A DNA stretch of 64,000 nucleotides, from assembly GCF_000004075.3 (NCBI RefSeq), contig NC_026660.2, positions 8,928,001 through 8,992,000 on the forward strand, in the 5' to 3' direction. The DNA is from Cucumis sativus. Taxonomy: Eukaryota; Streptophyta; Magnoliopsida; Cucurbitales; Cucurbitaceae. The notes under the pieces were generated by a model. The model had not been told where the DNA came from. It did no database searches and saw only the letters and a list, made by a program, of their open reading frames with translations. This document shows, one piece after another, positions 23,220-35,044 of this stretch; positions within the stretch are counted from its first letter, which is position 1, and each line of letters starts with the position of its first letter. A program made the translations under genes and the position numbers.

Positions 23220-26200
23220 CTTGTTAGACTCTCTAATTAAAGAATGTTAGGTTTTTAAAATCTAAATTTTAAAACACAAGGGGTGGCAGAATCACCTGCC
23301 CATTACTTACCAATCAAGAGTGTTAAGTACAATTATTGTTGCAAATGAGATTATATATATATTGCTTACCAAAGTCATTCAATTTTTGCTGCCTTCCTAA
23401 CTTTTACCAATATATCATACACAAATTTATTATGTTCTTCCTATATATATTGTGATAAAAGTTTATTGTGTTCATAATAAGTTTAAAGGTAGCTTTCTTA
23501 GGTGACCTAGATAAGTCAAATTATTAACCTTTATATGAACATAACATGCATTCAAAAAATATTTTTACTTAATTATATAATTAAGTATACACACTTTTGT
23601 GTAATCCTAGCTGTGTACATAATTGCTATATAGTTACTGAACAAACAATTTTTTATTTTTACATGCAAAGATTGAACTTTGGATCAATGTAAAACGTTGT
23701 AAAAAAAAAAGAACAAATTCCATATATGTGTGTAGACAAGTTTTTATTCTTATTTTTAATTTTTACATTTTAAGGAATGTTTTTATGCTTATTTATGAGG
23801 AATATATATAGAATGATGCCAACATATATTTTCTGATTATGAATTGCATCATTAGTGCATGATTTCTAGTCAATTGCGTTTATTTGACATAATCAATGAT
23901 GAAATCAAACCAATTAATACAATAAATCTTTTTGGTACCTCACATTAATCACATTCAAAAGTCTTCTTTTTCCCGTACACAAAAAAAGCTCATGATATTT
24001 TGAAATTTGTTTATCTTTTCCTAAAGTAAAGAAAGAGAGAAAAATTCCTACGGTTTTATTTATCATTTTATTTTATTGAAAACTGTTGTGTACTACACCT
24101 ACATCATTTGTAGTATTGTGAAAAAACATTTTGTTTATTAATATAAATTAAAATATAATTTCTTTTAATAATACGTGCTTAAAAGATTGAAATGTATGAT
24201 CATCGAATGAGTAATAAAATATATAATTTTCTTAAGATAAAAGGTAAAAAGCGTACGATCATAATAAAATTAAACTCAAAATCAAACAAACAAGTGAAGA
24301 CAACGTATATATGAAAGAACATGTATATTTTCGTATCAAATGAGAGGAAGCTAACTCTACAATATTATAACGTTAGAATATCCTTAACTAAGACCGAATC
24401 TTAACAAAATAAGAAAATAATAAAAGAACAATTGAGGGAGTGTATACTTAAGCTTCTAAGTTGTTGGGTTGAGAAAACAATAAAAACTAATTTACTTTAT
24501 TTTCTAAGAAATTCAATATAAATCATTTTCTACTATATTAACCCTATTTCATTCTAATATGTGTACACTCTTCTATTACCATCACACAACCATTATATTA
24601 ATTAAGTTTGCATACGTGAATACATATATGGTTAAACGTGTTATATTTGATATCCAAAATATACTAAAATGTGTTATATCTATCTAAATTAATATCCTAT
24701 TCTTAATTTGTTATCCAAAATTTATGGGAGAAAAAAGAAAATGTATTTCATTTAAAATGAAAATATAAATAAAATTAACAATGGTATTATGGTGTATTAC
24801 AAATAATAACAACATAGAGTGGAGAAAAAACTGAACTGAAAGAAGGAAATTGTTATATACATATATTTATTTATTTATGATCAAACAATTATTTTATTTC
24901 TACCTCGAGCCTACATAGTATATATTTCCATTCACAATTTAGCATATTTCATTAAACTATATATCAAATTTCAGTTACTTTTTATTTAAATACATTTAAT
25001 TATAGTCATGATTTTTTTTTATAATTCATATCTAAATAATTGTGTTAAATTCTAAAAAATCTAGAAAAACGCCCTTCTTTATTTTTAAAATAATTAAAAT
25101 TATTTAGTGCATGTTTACTAACCAATTTGTTTTTTTTTTCTTCAAAAACTAATTTAAAAAAACAGTTGTTGGTTAATTAATTCACTTTTTGGTTTTTTTA
25201 AGAAAAAACTCGTTTCTTAAATTATAAATTGAAAGTTGAAAATAGAAAAAAGAAAGAAAACTTTTAAATAATTTTTTTTTTTTGAAAAAGTAGAAAACAA
25301 AATCAAATACATATGATTTTTGTTTTTAATAAATAAGAAATTAAAAAATAGGAAAAAGAGAAAAAAAAAATGGAACGGTAAGAACTATGATAGTTATAAA
25401 TGGATGTCTCTAAGAAATTATGAATAAATATTTTCAAATCCCAAACACATGTGGATGTTTCTTCAGCAAAAAAGAGCATTGTTTATTTTGTATAATAAAA
25501 AACAATTAATTGTGTTTAAAATATTGGTAGTCATTATATCATAAAAACTGGTGACGTCGAAAAACAGATAATTAAATTTCATGGATGTACAATTTTTGGT
25601 TTTATAACACTTCCATGTTTCCCTGGATTAATTTATGAAAACTCAATCTTATTGTTGTGAATTATGTAATTCTTATTAGCTATTACTGTGAGTGGTGAGA
25701 AGTGAAATTAAGCAATGATCAATCTTTGATTAGCTGATATGATACGCAAATTAATAAACTTATGGATATTATTATTTACTTATATTTATAGGTTGATGTG
25801 TATAAGTATATTATAGTATAAATATATATATATATATATGGCAATATGTGTTGGCAATGAGAGAGAGATAGAAAAAAGCAGAAAAGCAAGAAGGAAGAGG
25901 GAAAGAATACGTATTCCAAATAAATAAAATTTATTAGTGGCCGTTGAGTGAGTTGCATGTTGTCAAGTGTAAGGCATTCAACACATTACTCCATTGCAAG
26001 AATCTCTCTAAATATAATAATAACAATTCTTATTATCCCATCTATGTGTTGGTTTTTTGAAACGTTTATTTTCCTCCATAATATGTTTGATAACGCTACA
26101 CCTATATTATTCCATCTATTAATTCCAAATAAAAACAAAATCCCCTCTAACAATTAACAAATATTCTTTTATATATCATCCTCACAGCTTTCACTATTTT

Positions 26201-26250
26201 CCACCCTTTAATTCTCTCTTATTATTATTACATCCAACGCTCATTTTCCC
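23220..26250. other. Long AT-rich intergenic region upstream of the phytocyanin gene
   Basis: About 3 kb of very AT-rich DNA with homopolymer runs and a TA microsatellite (25819-25840). No protein-coding or RNA gene could be supported. The last few hundred bases probably include upstream regulatory DNA of the gene at 26417. Confidence 0.4.
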
Positions 26251-26264
26251 TTTACCTCCTTTCT

Positions 26265-26416
26265 CTGATCTATATATATATTTCAATTCCCCACCCCCCT
26301 CCCCTCCCCCCATCACCACCCTCAATTTCCAATATTTCTTCTTATTCTTCCATCTTTCTGATCAATTATTTAATTAATATATTATTATTAATTATTCTCT
26401 ACTTTGCTCAGAAATT
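26265..26416 (+). promoter_or_regulatory. Core promoter and C-rich leader of the phytocyanin gene
   Basis: A TATA-like run (CTATATATATATTTC, about 26270-26284) lies about 140 bp before the ATG. It is followed by a strongly pyrimidine-rich, C-rich leader (26288-26330), a common arrangement for plant promoters with a short 5' UTR. Confidence 0.5.
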
Positions 26417-27252
26417 ATGGGGTTTGGAAGGTTAATTATTGTTGGTTTAGTGAGTGTTATGGGTTTAGCTATGGTCTGTTCATGTGAAGCTCGCAAATTT
26501 TATGTTGGTGGCAAAGATGGTTGGGGTTTGAACCCCTCTGAAAGCTTCAATCATTGGGCTGAACGTAATAGGTTTCAAGTCAATGATACTCTTTGTAAGC
26601 ATATTCTCTCATATTATATATTCATAAATCACCTCTCTAGCTCTCTCATATATATCTCTCAATCTTCAAACCAAATCTTCCTTTTTTGTTTATTTTTACA
26701 AGTATTTTAGTGAATTTGTTTGTTTTTAAAGTAGTTTTGAAATTGTTTTTCTCTTGTGTTGTGGACCATTTTTTTTTTTAATGGGTTAATGTTTAGTTGA
26801 ACATGAATTTATTGTACGATGCAGATTTCAAGTACAAAAACGAGACAGAATCAGTGTTGGTTGTAAGCAAAGAAGATTATTTTTCATGCAACACCAAAAA
26901 CCCAGTAATTTCCTTGAATGAAAATAATGGTGAATCAGTCTTCAAATTTGGTCACTCTGGTCCTTTTTATTTCATCACTGGAAATGCTGATTCATGTCAA
27001 AAGGGTCAAAAGCTCATTGTTGTGGTTCTCGCTTTGACACATAATAAACATCACCACAATCAGACTCAGCCCCCACATTCTTCCTTTCCTCCGGTGGCTC
27101 CTCCCTCGCAATCCCAAAGCCCCACCGCCGAGTCACCGGAAAAATCTGGAACCGCGCCTGCTCCAGCCAAGAGTTCTGCCTCTGGCCGAGGTGGAGTTGT
27201 ATTCAGTTTGTTGGGCGTAGGGATGATCAATGTTGTTGTTCTTTTAGTGTGA
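26417..27252 (+). CDS. Early nodulin-like (phytocyanin-family) GPI-anchored protein
   Basis: Two exons, 26417-26594 and 26825-27252, join in frame to give 201 aa. A signal peptide (residues 1 to about 26, ending CEA) precedes a plastocyanin-like domain beginning RKFYVGGKDGWGLNP. Typical phytocyanin landmarks follow: F.YKN.T.SVLVVSKEDYFSCN and GHSGPFYFITGNADSCQKGQ, with the conserved Cys pair for the disulphide. The usual copper-ligand histidines are replaced (ESVLVV and NADSC), as in early-nodulin-like proteins that do not bind copper. A Pro/Ser/Ala-rich segment and a hydrophobic C-terminus (about the last 20 residues) indicate arabinogalactan-type glycosylation and a GPI anchor at the plasma membrane. 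Sites NDT and NET could be N-glycosylated. The single intron position is typical of this family. The exact ENODL number cannot be assigned. Confidence 0.93.
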
Positions 27253-28740
27253 CTTCTTTTAAAAAAAAAATTAGCTTTTGAATTAGAGTTTTAATTTGGG
27301 GTTTTTTTGGGTCTACATTTTGTATCCATTCAACAATTTGTTTGAAATTTGTCGATGCTTTTTTGTTTTCAATTTTCCAGCTTTGATTGGTTGATGGTGA
27401 ATTATCATAATATCACAACTCTATCTCTCTCTCACTTGGTTGTATTTTGGTATGTAGTTTAGTGTGACAATTGTATTCCTATCCTTCAAATATTATGTGC
27501 GTTTCAATATATGGTTTGCTATTGTCAAATTGCAATTAATTTCTCTCAGTCGGACTATTTTCACCCAATTTCTTTCGCATAATTTTGAACCATAAATCTG
27601 TTGATGAGAACTCCACATGGAAAAGACAGAAGAAATTAATCCATAGATAAAACGTTCTTTTTCTTTTCTCCTCTTACAGTTTATTAATTTTGAAATGAAC
27701 CATATGTTCACCTAATATGCTACTAAGTTCATAATCATATATTTAATTTGGTCCAAAGAAAAAAAAAAGAATAGTGATAAACCAAAAATTAATTAATTAT
27801 TGTAGAGGATAAACTTAAAAATATTGGAATAGGAGAGGATCAGATAATATTGGAAAAACGTAAAAATAATTTAATTTAAGGTATAAGTCCTAAATTGGAG
27901 GGGGATTTTGAAAAACATATGCTCTTGTTTGGTTTGATTTGAAAGTATTTAAAGTCTCTTTTTCCCTTCTCCTTTTATTTCACGGGTGGGTGGATTTGTA
28001 GTTGAACGTCTATTACTTTACTATTGTTGTTTGGGAACTCAACTACTTCCAAATGGAAAACTTCTAATACTACGTTTCTTTTATTAATTTCATATGAAGC
28101 ACACATACTTTAGTGAATTCCTACCACACCCCATATGTGTCACATACCAATACTCCTGGATACATACGTATACATCAACACACACTTGACATATTTGTTT
28201 TTAAGTTGATGTTTTTTAAAAAAAATAAAAATAAGTAACTCTTTCGATCATTTTCTTAGTCCAAAACTTGAACAAAATAAGACCGAGCACTAGAATTATC
28301 TAATCTTCATTTTTATGTTTGAGCTCTCACAATGTCCTGCAAAATATAACCTGCTTAAATATCTTAAAAAATTTATGGAAAATAAAGTTCTTCATTTATT
28401 GTTTTCGATGTAGCTTTTGTTAATTGCAAGCAATAATGTACATGTCAATTATCTTTTGCCCGAGCCTAAGTATAAGCTTAGACAAGGTTTCCTTGTGATT
28501 CTAGGGTTGAACACAAGGATCAAGTAAGTTAACCTTCACCATAGACAATGAAGATGACACTCTTTTTACGTAACAAGTAGTGTGAAGGATATCAATGTGT
28601 AAAGAGAAGTGTACTGCACAACAGCTTAGCAAGCAAGATGATAAAAAAATGGAAAGACACAAATGGGAAGTGTAAACCCTATACCTCATTATTGTTCTTA
28701 AGAATTTCTAAAATGTTTAAGAAAGCCAAAAATTTTAGTA
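27253..28740. other. 3' flank and AT-rich intergenic
   Basis: The first 250 bp are the probable 3' UTR of the phytocyanin gene. The rest is AT-rich with no supported coding. Short minus-strand open frames here look like chance. Confidence 0.4.
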
Positions 28741-29900
28741 TTGTTTTGTTGCTTGTGTTGATTAGGTAATCTTGTTGAAGGAAATTCTAAGTGTTGAAGA
28801 GATGAGAGATTCACGGCCAAGTGATAGGGAGAAGAGAGGACTTGAGCTTTTTAGCAATGTGGGCATTTTGGGACTTGCTAGGTGTCAAGGCAAGGCGTGA
28901 TGCTTATGGCATGGGAACCTCACAAAGCATATATCTTAGGCGTTGAAGGCAGGCGTGCAAGGTGTTGAGTCAAGTTGAGGGGCATGCGTAGTGAGCTATG
29001 TATTGCTTGTTTGTATGAATGCAATGTTTGTTCGCTAATATGTTGTCATGTTAATAAGCTCTAATTGAGCGATCTAGTAGGCGACTAGAATAGGATCATG
29101 CAATAAAATGTGCTTTCCTATCTATGTGTAAGGTGAATGTATGTATTTGTATTAAATCTACTATCTACACTAGAGATTCTATAGAAGGTGACATGAAATT
29201 GTGGAAATATGAATAGTGAACTAACTTGTGCTAGAGAAATATATGAAGGATGATCTCTAAATTGTAGGCGATTAAGCCATGCGGTAGTCCTTGATGCGAT
29301 AGAGATAACTTAACCACTTTATAATTAAGGTAGATACTTCTCAGTGCCTAAATGCTACACTTACTCGCCTCTTGGGATGCAAATGAAAAAGATAAATTAA
29401 GTGATGGCTATCTAGATTTCATTACTTGCAAGGGTCACATTATCTCTCTTTTAAATGTGGAAACCTCTCAGCTCCAAGTTTCCACACTTGTTCTCCTTTT
29501 GGGACACAAATGATGGAGTTTTAATCACCAAGATGGATTTCGTTTCCAAACTCCTTCATGTGCATGTTTAGTCATGTCCTTGCAACATACGTTCTTGAGC
29601 AGCTGGCGAAAAACACTGACCAAGCGATGTAGTAAAGCTCATGTAAATGAGATGAACCTTATAAGTTAGATTTCTTATCAAGAACTTATCACAAGTCTAA
29701 ACTACTTATAACACTTCAATAGATGAACAATAAAGAAATGGTGAATTGACAAAAAGTAAAGTTGCAATGCATTGAACAATGTAGGTCTTTCAACAATTAT
29801 ATAAAATACAAGTCAAACATTACAAAGAAAATACAAAAATTGAAAGTAAAGATGGGGAGCCAAGCCGCATAATGCCTAACCACGTTGTTTGAGATCGAAT
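28740..29900. repeat. Dispersed repeat family, copy 2
   Basis: The segment from about 29310 to 29870 matches copy 1 (16716-16850 plus 17480-17900) without the 628-bp insertion. Shared phrases include TTCTTATCAAGAACTTATCA and CACACTTGTTCTCCTTTTG. The left part (28850-29060) contains repeated GGCGTG/AAGGCA phrases. No coding domain is visible. It adjoins the LTR-like promoter segment at 29.9-30.4 kb and may be part of the same old element. Confidence 0.65.
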
Positions 29901-30424
29901 GTCATAATGTCACCTTCAATTACACCGATCATCGTAGCATAATGAAAGTCTTAAAATTGTTGTTACACTTCGGTGGAGCTAAGCTTCTTGGTGACAAAAT
30001 ATGCAAAACAAAAGCATGTTAAAAATAGGTTGAGTCGTATATGTCGCTTTCTTAAAGACGTTTTGCAGCTCTACTCGAATATGTAAACAAAATTTCTCAT
30101 GCCCCGTCGTCTCCAGGATAAAACATCCTCTAAAAGCTTTAAATACAAAGATAAAAAAACAAAGAAAATTTGGCCGAGAGTGAGGGGTTGTAGACGGAGA
30201 GAGATGGGAGAGAATTTGAGACGAGAAAATTATTTGTTGTCTGTAAAGTGAATAGTTTAGTGGTGTTTTTATAGGGGATGGGGGACGCCAACGGTCCAAT
30301 GGGTTTTCATGACAAAAAACCATACAACGGTCCAATGGATTTTTACACTCAAATTGTAACTGTTTAATGGTAATGTAATGGTTCAAAACGGTTCACATTT
30401 ACGGTTCGTAATAAACCCAACAGT
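29900..30424 (-). mobile_element. LTR-like promoter segment
   Basis: Read on the minus strand, it starts TGTTGGGTTTATTACG at 30424, has several CCATTGGACCGTT phrases, a TATA-like CCTATAAAAACACC near 30265-30280, and then a leader with GATGTTTTATCCTGGAGACG near 30110. The same order occurs at 4.3-5.4 kb. This is consistent with a U3-R-U5 arrangement. A 135-codon open frame on the same strand (29979-30386) spans it but shows no recognisable domain. Confidence 0.4.
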
Positions 30425-30959
30425 TTGTGGAAACATTTTTAATATAAAAACGATTTTGAAAATTCAAAATAAATTTTAGCAGAAAATATTATATTATTAT
30501 TTTATTCCTCGCCTCGTTGCAACGACTGAATAGTGGCGTGTGTGTGGAGTTGTCAACAAACCTACTTTTTGTTAACCTATATATAGAATGGTGTTCATAG
30601 AAGAATAGTAACGATCGAAGGAAACTAGCACTACAAAAGAAAAAAAAAAAAGAGGATCTTTTGAAGGACAAAAGTAGAACTACAACAAAAAGAGGATCTT
30701 TTAACGGACAAAAGAGTTGTCGAGATACTGGGAGTTGGGAGAGAAAGTATCTCCCAACAGACTACAGACGACTTTCGAAGTGAGAAACAACTTCCCACGT
30801 TGTATATTGGTGTTTGGAGTTAGGTATCTAAAATCTAAAAAATGATGGTAACTCTCGCACATTACATAAAGGTATTGAGAGTTAAGGGATAACTCCTGAC
30901 GGGTTAATAACCTGTAGTTAGTTGTTTGGAGGTAACTCCTGATGACTTTAAATAAGTGT

Positions 30960-31500
30960 TTTGTTTGAATATAGTACTTTTATACTCGTTTTTCAGACCT
31001 AAGTATATTGTTAAAGTTTTTGCTTAACTTGTGTTTAGGGGTTTGTTTTTGCTTAACTTGTTGTTAAAGGTGAATTTTGTTCAACTTGTTGGGTTGAGGG
31101 GTGAGTTTTGAAGTTTTTGGTTTGAACATAGTACTTTTCAATTCATTTTTTAGCCCAAGTGTTATGTTGTAGTTTTTGTGTTGAGGGGTGAGTTTTTGCT
31201 TAAGTTGTTTTGTTGTCAGGTGTGTTTTGAAGTGTTTGGTATGGATATAGTACTTTTCTACTCGTTTTTTTAGCCCTAAGTGTTATACTGAAGTTTGTGT
31301 TTAACTTGTTGCATTGAAGGGTGAGTTCTTGCTTTACTTGTTTAGAGGTGAGTTTTGCTTAACTTGTTTAGGGATGGGTTTTGCTTAACTTTGTTGTTTA
31401 GGGATAGGTTTTGCTTAACTTGTTGTGTTGAGAGGTGAGTTTTGAAGCTTTTGGTTCGAACCTAGTACGTTTCTACTCGTTTTTTTAAGTTTTTTTGCTT
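30960..31500 (+). repeat. Degenerate tandem array with a GTACTTTTCTACTCG motif
   Basis: Versions of AGTACTTTTCTACTCGTTTTT start near 30973, 31130, 31249 and 31464, separated by stretches made of TTGCTTAACTTGTTG and GGGGTGAGTTTTG variants. Spacing is irregular (about 157, 119 and 215 bp). This is a diverged higher-order tandem repeat within the CACTA-like element. Confidence 0.75.
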
Positions 31501-32019
31501 AAATTGATTTGGAAAGTTGGATATGATTTTTTTTAGTTGGAATGTTAGATGTTTTGAATTATGTAACAATCTGCTTTATTTGATGTGACTATAGGTAAAC
31601 TGTTTTGTTCAAAGATGACTTAAGGAGATGGTTTTTGGAGATGACATCTTCTCTTATGTATTTGTTTATTCAAAAGCACTTATGTAAGCTTTTTTTTATT
31701 ATTTTATTTTATATTTTTCATAAAAAATTAAAATATACTATAATTATACATCGACTTTGTGCTAGAGTGTGCTAGAGTTTCGCTATTGATTAGATATCGT
31801 TTATTTGATTAATATTGTTTTGAATTTTATGTTATTTAGGCGAGTACTAAAAATTAATAAAAGAAATAAAAAAAAGTGAAGAAAATTTATCGGTGAATTA
31901 GCCACATATGTCATATTTCTAGTTATGATGGATGTATTGGTTTCAAAACATGCATGAGTGTGTATATATATCCTTGTTTTCTTGAGTGGAACATATTAAG
32001 GCAAGTACTAAAAACACAT

Positions 32020-32660
32020 AGCATTGGCCATTTTTTCGACGTTTTGAGACGAAAATAGAAACTGAGTCTCGGGCATATTTTTTTTTACCTTTATGGGTAA
32101 AAAACTTTAATATCACTCAAAATGAGATCACCCAGTAGTTAGGTGTGAGTTTCCGAGACCTTTGACACCGTTCTAAATTGGGTCCTTTCTTTGTAGGCTA
32201 TAACATTGGTCCTTTTTTCAACGTTTTGGGACGAAAATAAAAATCGACTCTCGAGCATATTTTTTCGGCTTTTATGGACAAAAAAGTTTAATATCACTCA
32301 AAATGAGACCATTTTTTCAACGTTTTGGGACGAAAATAAAAATCGACTCTTGAGCATATTTTTTCGGCTTTTATAGACAAAAAAAATTAATATCACTCAA
32401 AATGAACCACCTAGTGGTTAGATGTGAGTTTCTGAGACCTTTGGCATCGTTCTAAATTAGGTCATTTCTTTGTAGGCTATAGCATTGGTAACTTTTTCAA
32501 CGTTTTGGGATGAAAATAAAAATAGACTTTCGGGCATATTTTTTCGACTTTTATGGGTAAAAACTTTAATATCACACAAAATGAGACTACCCAGTAGTTA
32601 GATGTGAGTTTTTGAGACCGTTGACATCATTCTAAATTGGGTCCTTTCTTCGTAGGCTAT
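32020..32660 (+). repeat. About 180-bp tandem repeat array, one unit shortened
   Basis: The phrase ACGTTTTGGGACGAAAATA recurs near 32039, 32220, 32320 and 32500. Full units are about 180 bp and also share TTTAATATCACTCAAAATGAG and AATTGGGTCCTTTCTT. The unit between 32220 and 32320 lacks its second half. The array ends in the hairpin at 32589-32730. Confidence 0.85.
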
Positions 32661-32730
32661 AACATATGAAGAAAGGACCCAATTTAGAACAATGTTAAAG
32701 GTCTCGTAAACTCACATCTAACTACTGGGT
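32589..32730. repeat. Inverted repeat, 63-bp arms, 16-bp loop
   Basis: The left arm (32589-32651, starting ACCCAGTAGTTAGATGTGAG) pairs with the right arm (32668-32730, ending ACATCTAACTACTGGGT). By hand comparison about 57 of 63 positions are complementary. The loop is 32652-32667. The left arm belongs to the last tandem unit and the right arm is an inverted partial copy of it. Confidence 0.9.
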
Positions 32731-33014
32731 GAAATTGTACAATTTTTTGTTTGAAAGAAAAAAAACGTCTTGACATGCAAAACGTGTCAAGAATAAATAA
32801 ATTCTTGACATTTAAAAACTGTCAAACAAAACACCCTCTTATTCTTGACACTGGATTACTTGATACGTAAATCAATTGCATATATTTGACGCTTAAAAAC
32901 TGTCAAATAAACTTTTCTTATTCTTTACACTGGATTACTTGTCACATTGAAAAACGTGAAATAAATAAATATTTGACAGGTAAAAAGCGTTAAGTATTGC
33001 CAGTTTTGTAGTAA

Positions 33015-35044
33015 TGTGTGTCGGCAGAAAAGATTAGCCTTTACCCTTTTTTAGAATTTCTTCTCCTTCACCTCTTCTCTAGTCAAACTGTAAGTGAGAG
33101 CGTAGAGAAAGATTAGAGAGGGAAATCGTCATCTTGTTCCCCTTAACTTGTAAAAGGGCCAAGGAATGGTTTTTTGTGATTTTTTTAGGTATATACTATT
33201 GCATATATTCAATAATATATACACATTTTTTTCATGTTTTGTGATTTTTTCTTATTCCACTTATATACCACTATATATATATACAGATTATGTATCTTAT
33301 CAGTATTTTTTTTAGTTCTTACATATATACTACTGCATAATACATATATTTTATGTGATTTGTTACATATATACTATTTCATATATTCAATAATACATAA
33401 ATGATGTTATCTTCAATATACTTAATATATCATAATGTATTTCGAATACGAAATATAAATACTTACCTTAATTTTTTTGCAATTTTTTCTAAAGATCACT
33501 GTACTAGTCAGCCACCAATGTTCTTATTCTTCACCGTTTATACTTTCATTAATCTTCTATTATTCAACGTCTTTTATAAAGAAAATGGAATCAACATTCA
33601 ATGTATTCGAAGAATTGAACTTTTACCTTTTTTATAAAAAAAAAATTTCTAAATCGTAACCCACATCCTTGATTGCTCTCTTTGTTGGTCCACCTTCTAT
33701 AAACAAATTAATATAAAAACATTTCATTTATAAAATATACACCATACTATTCAATATATACTATACTTATGTGGGATATATGAAAAACAATGCAAAATGA
33801 AAGAAAGAATGGATGAAGTGAGAGATTAGAAAGTGAAAGAGAGATCTAGGGAAGATTTTTTGAACAAAATAACCAAACTAAAAATAATTAAAGAAAAATT
33901 TTATTATAATATTACCATAATAGAATTATTCAATTACCATATTTATATAAAATATCTAATAAATACAAATATTAATTATAGTCTACTTTCATTTTTCATT
34001 TTTCTGTTTTTTAATATATTATTAATAATAAATATGGATAAATTAATCATTTAGGTCTTATATTTGTGTAAAATATTAGTCAATTTGTGACATTTATGAA
34101 AAAGTTTAAAAATTTAGGTCAATCTTGTAATATAGTATACAATTTTAGGCTATATGAGTTAAAGATCCGATAGTCAAAAGTGGGTTTGCCGACATCCAAC
34201 ATGTGCTACCGTCATTGTCCGGTTAGAGTTGGTCGTCTCTACTTTTAAGTTAGAAGCTATTGTGGTATGGCTTTCAAATACCAAGTTGCATTCACTATTC
34301 ATAATGTTTCATTCATGGATTTCTGTTTTCTAGACTAAACAGATTCTAAGTTCTATTTTACATATTAGCTTATGGTTCATTTAGGGGTTCTTAGAACAAA
34401 CTACGCTAGAAAAGAAAGTGGGGTTTAAGTGGGGTTTGTACATCTCCCTCTAATCTTTTTCTCACATAAAAGTCTCCTGAAAAACTATAATTAGGCAATT
34501 AGATGTGATACATGCGTAGCTACTAATGGGTCATCTATTTTTTGAGAATCCGAGAGCCTTAAATACAAATGTTTAGCATCTTTAAATAACTATATTCTAC
34601 AGAAAAAATAATTATAAGGATGTTCAATGAACAAGCGAGATAATCCAACTACTCATCCCATCCCATGAGAAACTTATATTCCCACAAAATAAAGCGCCCC
34701 TTTAATATTTTCCATTCAATAGTTATAGAACCATGGGTGAATTAGAGTAGTAAACAAGAATCAAAATAACTAGTTTCGTAGAATAATGTAGGGGTGCATT
34801 GATGCGTGTTAAGAATTAAGAATGCAGATGGTGTTAACAAGGATTGTAAACAAAATACAATTTTAGGACATTTAGGAAATTAGGTTAAGTGGAGAGGTAG
34901 AACAAATAAAACGTAAATAAAAAGCTAAATCGGTAACTGAAAAAGATGAGGAATAGTATAAGGGGGGTGGGAAATGGCTGTGTAGGCCGTACACAAACTC
35001 ACTAACTGAACTGTGCAAAGTAGAGTAGGTCAGTTTAAACATTC
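33015..35044. other. AT-rich intergenic downstream of ASY3
   Basis: No supported gene. Most of 33180-34060 is extremely AT-rich, and short plus-strand open frames there have low-complexity Ile/Phe/Asn composition. A MITE-like block lies at about 34055-34170. The last few hundred bases include the probable 3' UTR of the minus-strand ASY3 gene. Confidence 0.4.
34055..34170 (+). repeat. MITE-like block, family shared with 57.2-57.4 kb
   Basis: Read in reverse complement, it begins GGATCTTTAACTCATATAGC and continues with phrases like CATAAATGTCACAAATTG and ATATAAGACCTAAAT. 57228-57360 has the same order on the plus strand (GGATCTTTTAACTCATATAG ... ACAAATGTCTTAAATGG ... ACGACCCAAATT). The two copies are inverted relative to each other and fairly diverged. 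Confidence 0.6.

Larger units (their letters stand above)
30629..33014. mobile_element. Probable degenerate non-autonomous CACTA-like element
   Basis: The left end reads CACTACAAAAGAAAA. The right end, read inward, is CATTACTACAAAACTGGC, sharing ACTACAAAA. The last 250 bp contain repeated TTGACA...AAAAACTGTCAA and CACTGGATTACTTG phrases in both orientations, like CACTA subterminal repeats. Inside are two tandem-repeat arrays and a hairpin. No transposase domain is present. The right terminus is imperfect and no 3-bp target copy matches, so the call is tentative. Confidence 0.42.

Noticed and set aside
23100..23220. CRISPR-like direct repeats
   Set aside because: The 42-bp units abut without unique spacers and the genome is a plant; this is a simple tandem repeat.
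29979..30386. 135-codon open frame on the minus strand
   Set aside because: It lies across an LTR-like promoter and leader and has no recognisable domain or splice partners; likely chance.
33401..34054. Several short plus-strand frames rich in Ile/Phe/Asn/Lys
   Set aside because: The composition is that of random AT-rich DNA; there is no signal or domain.
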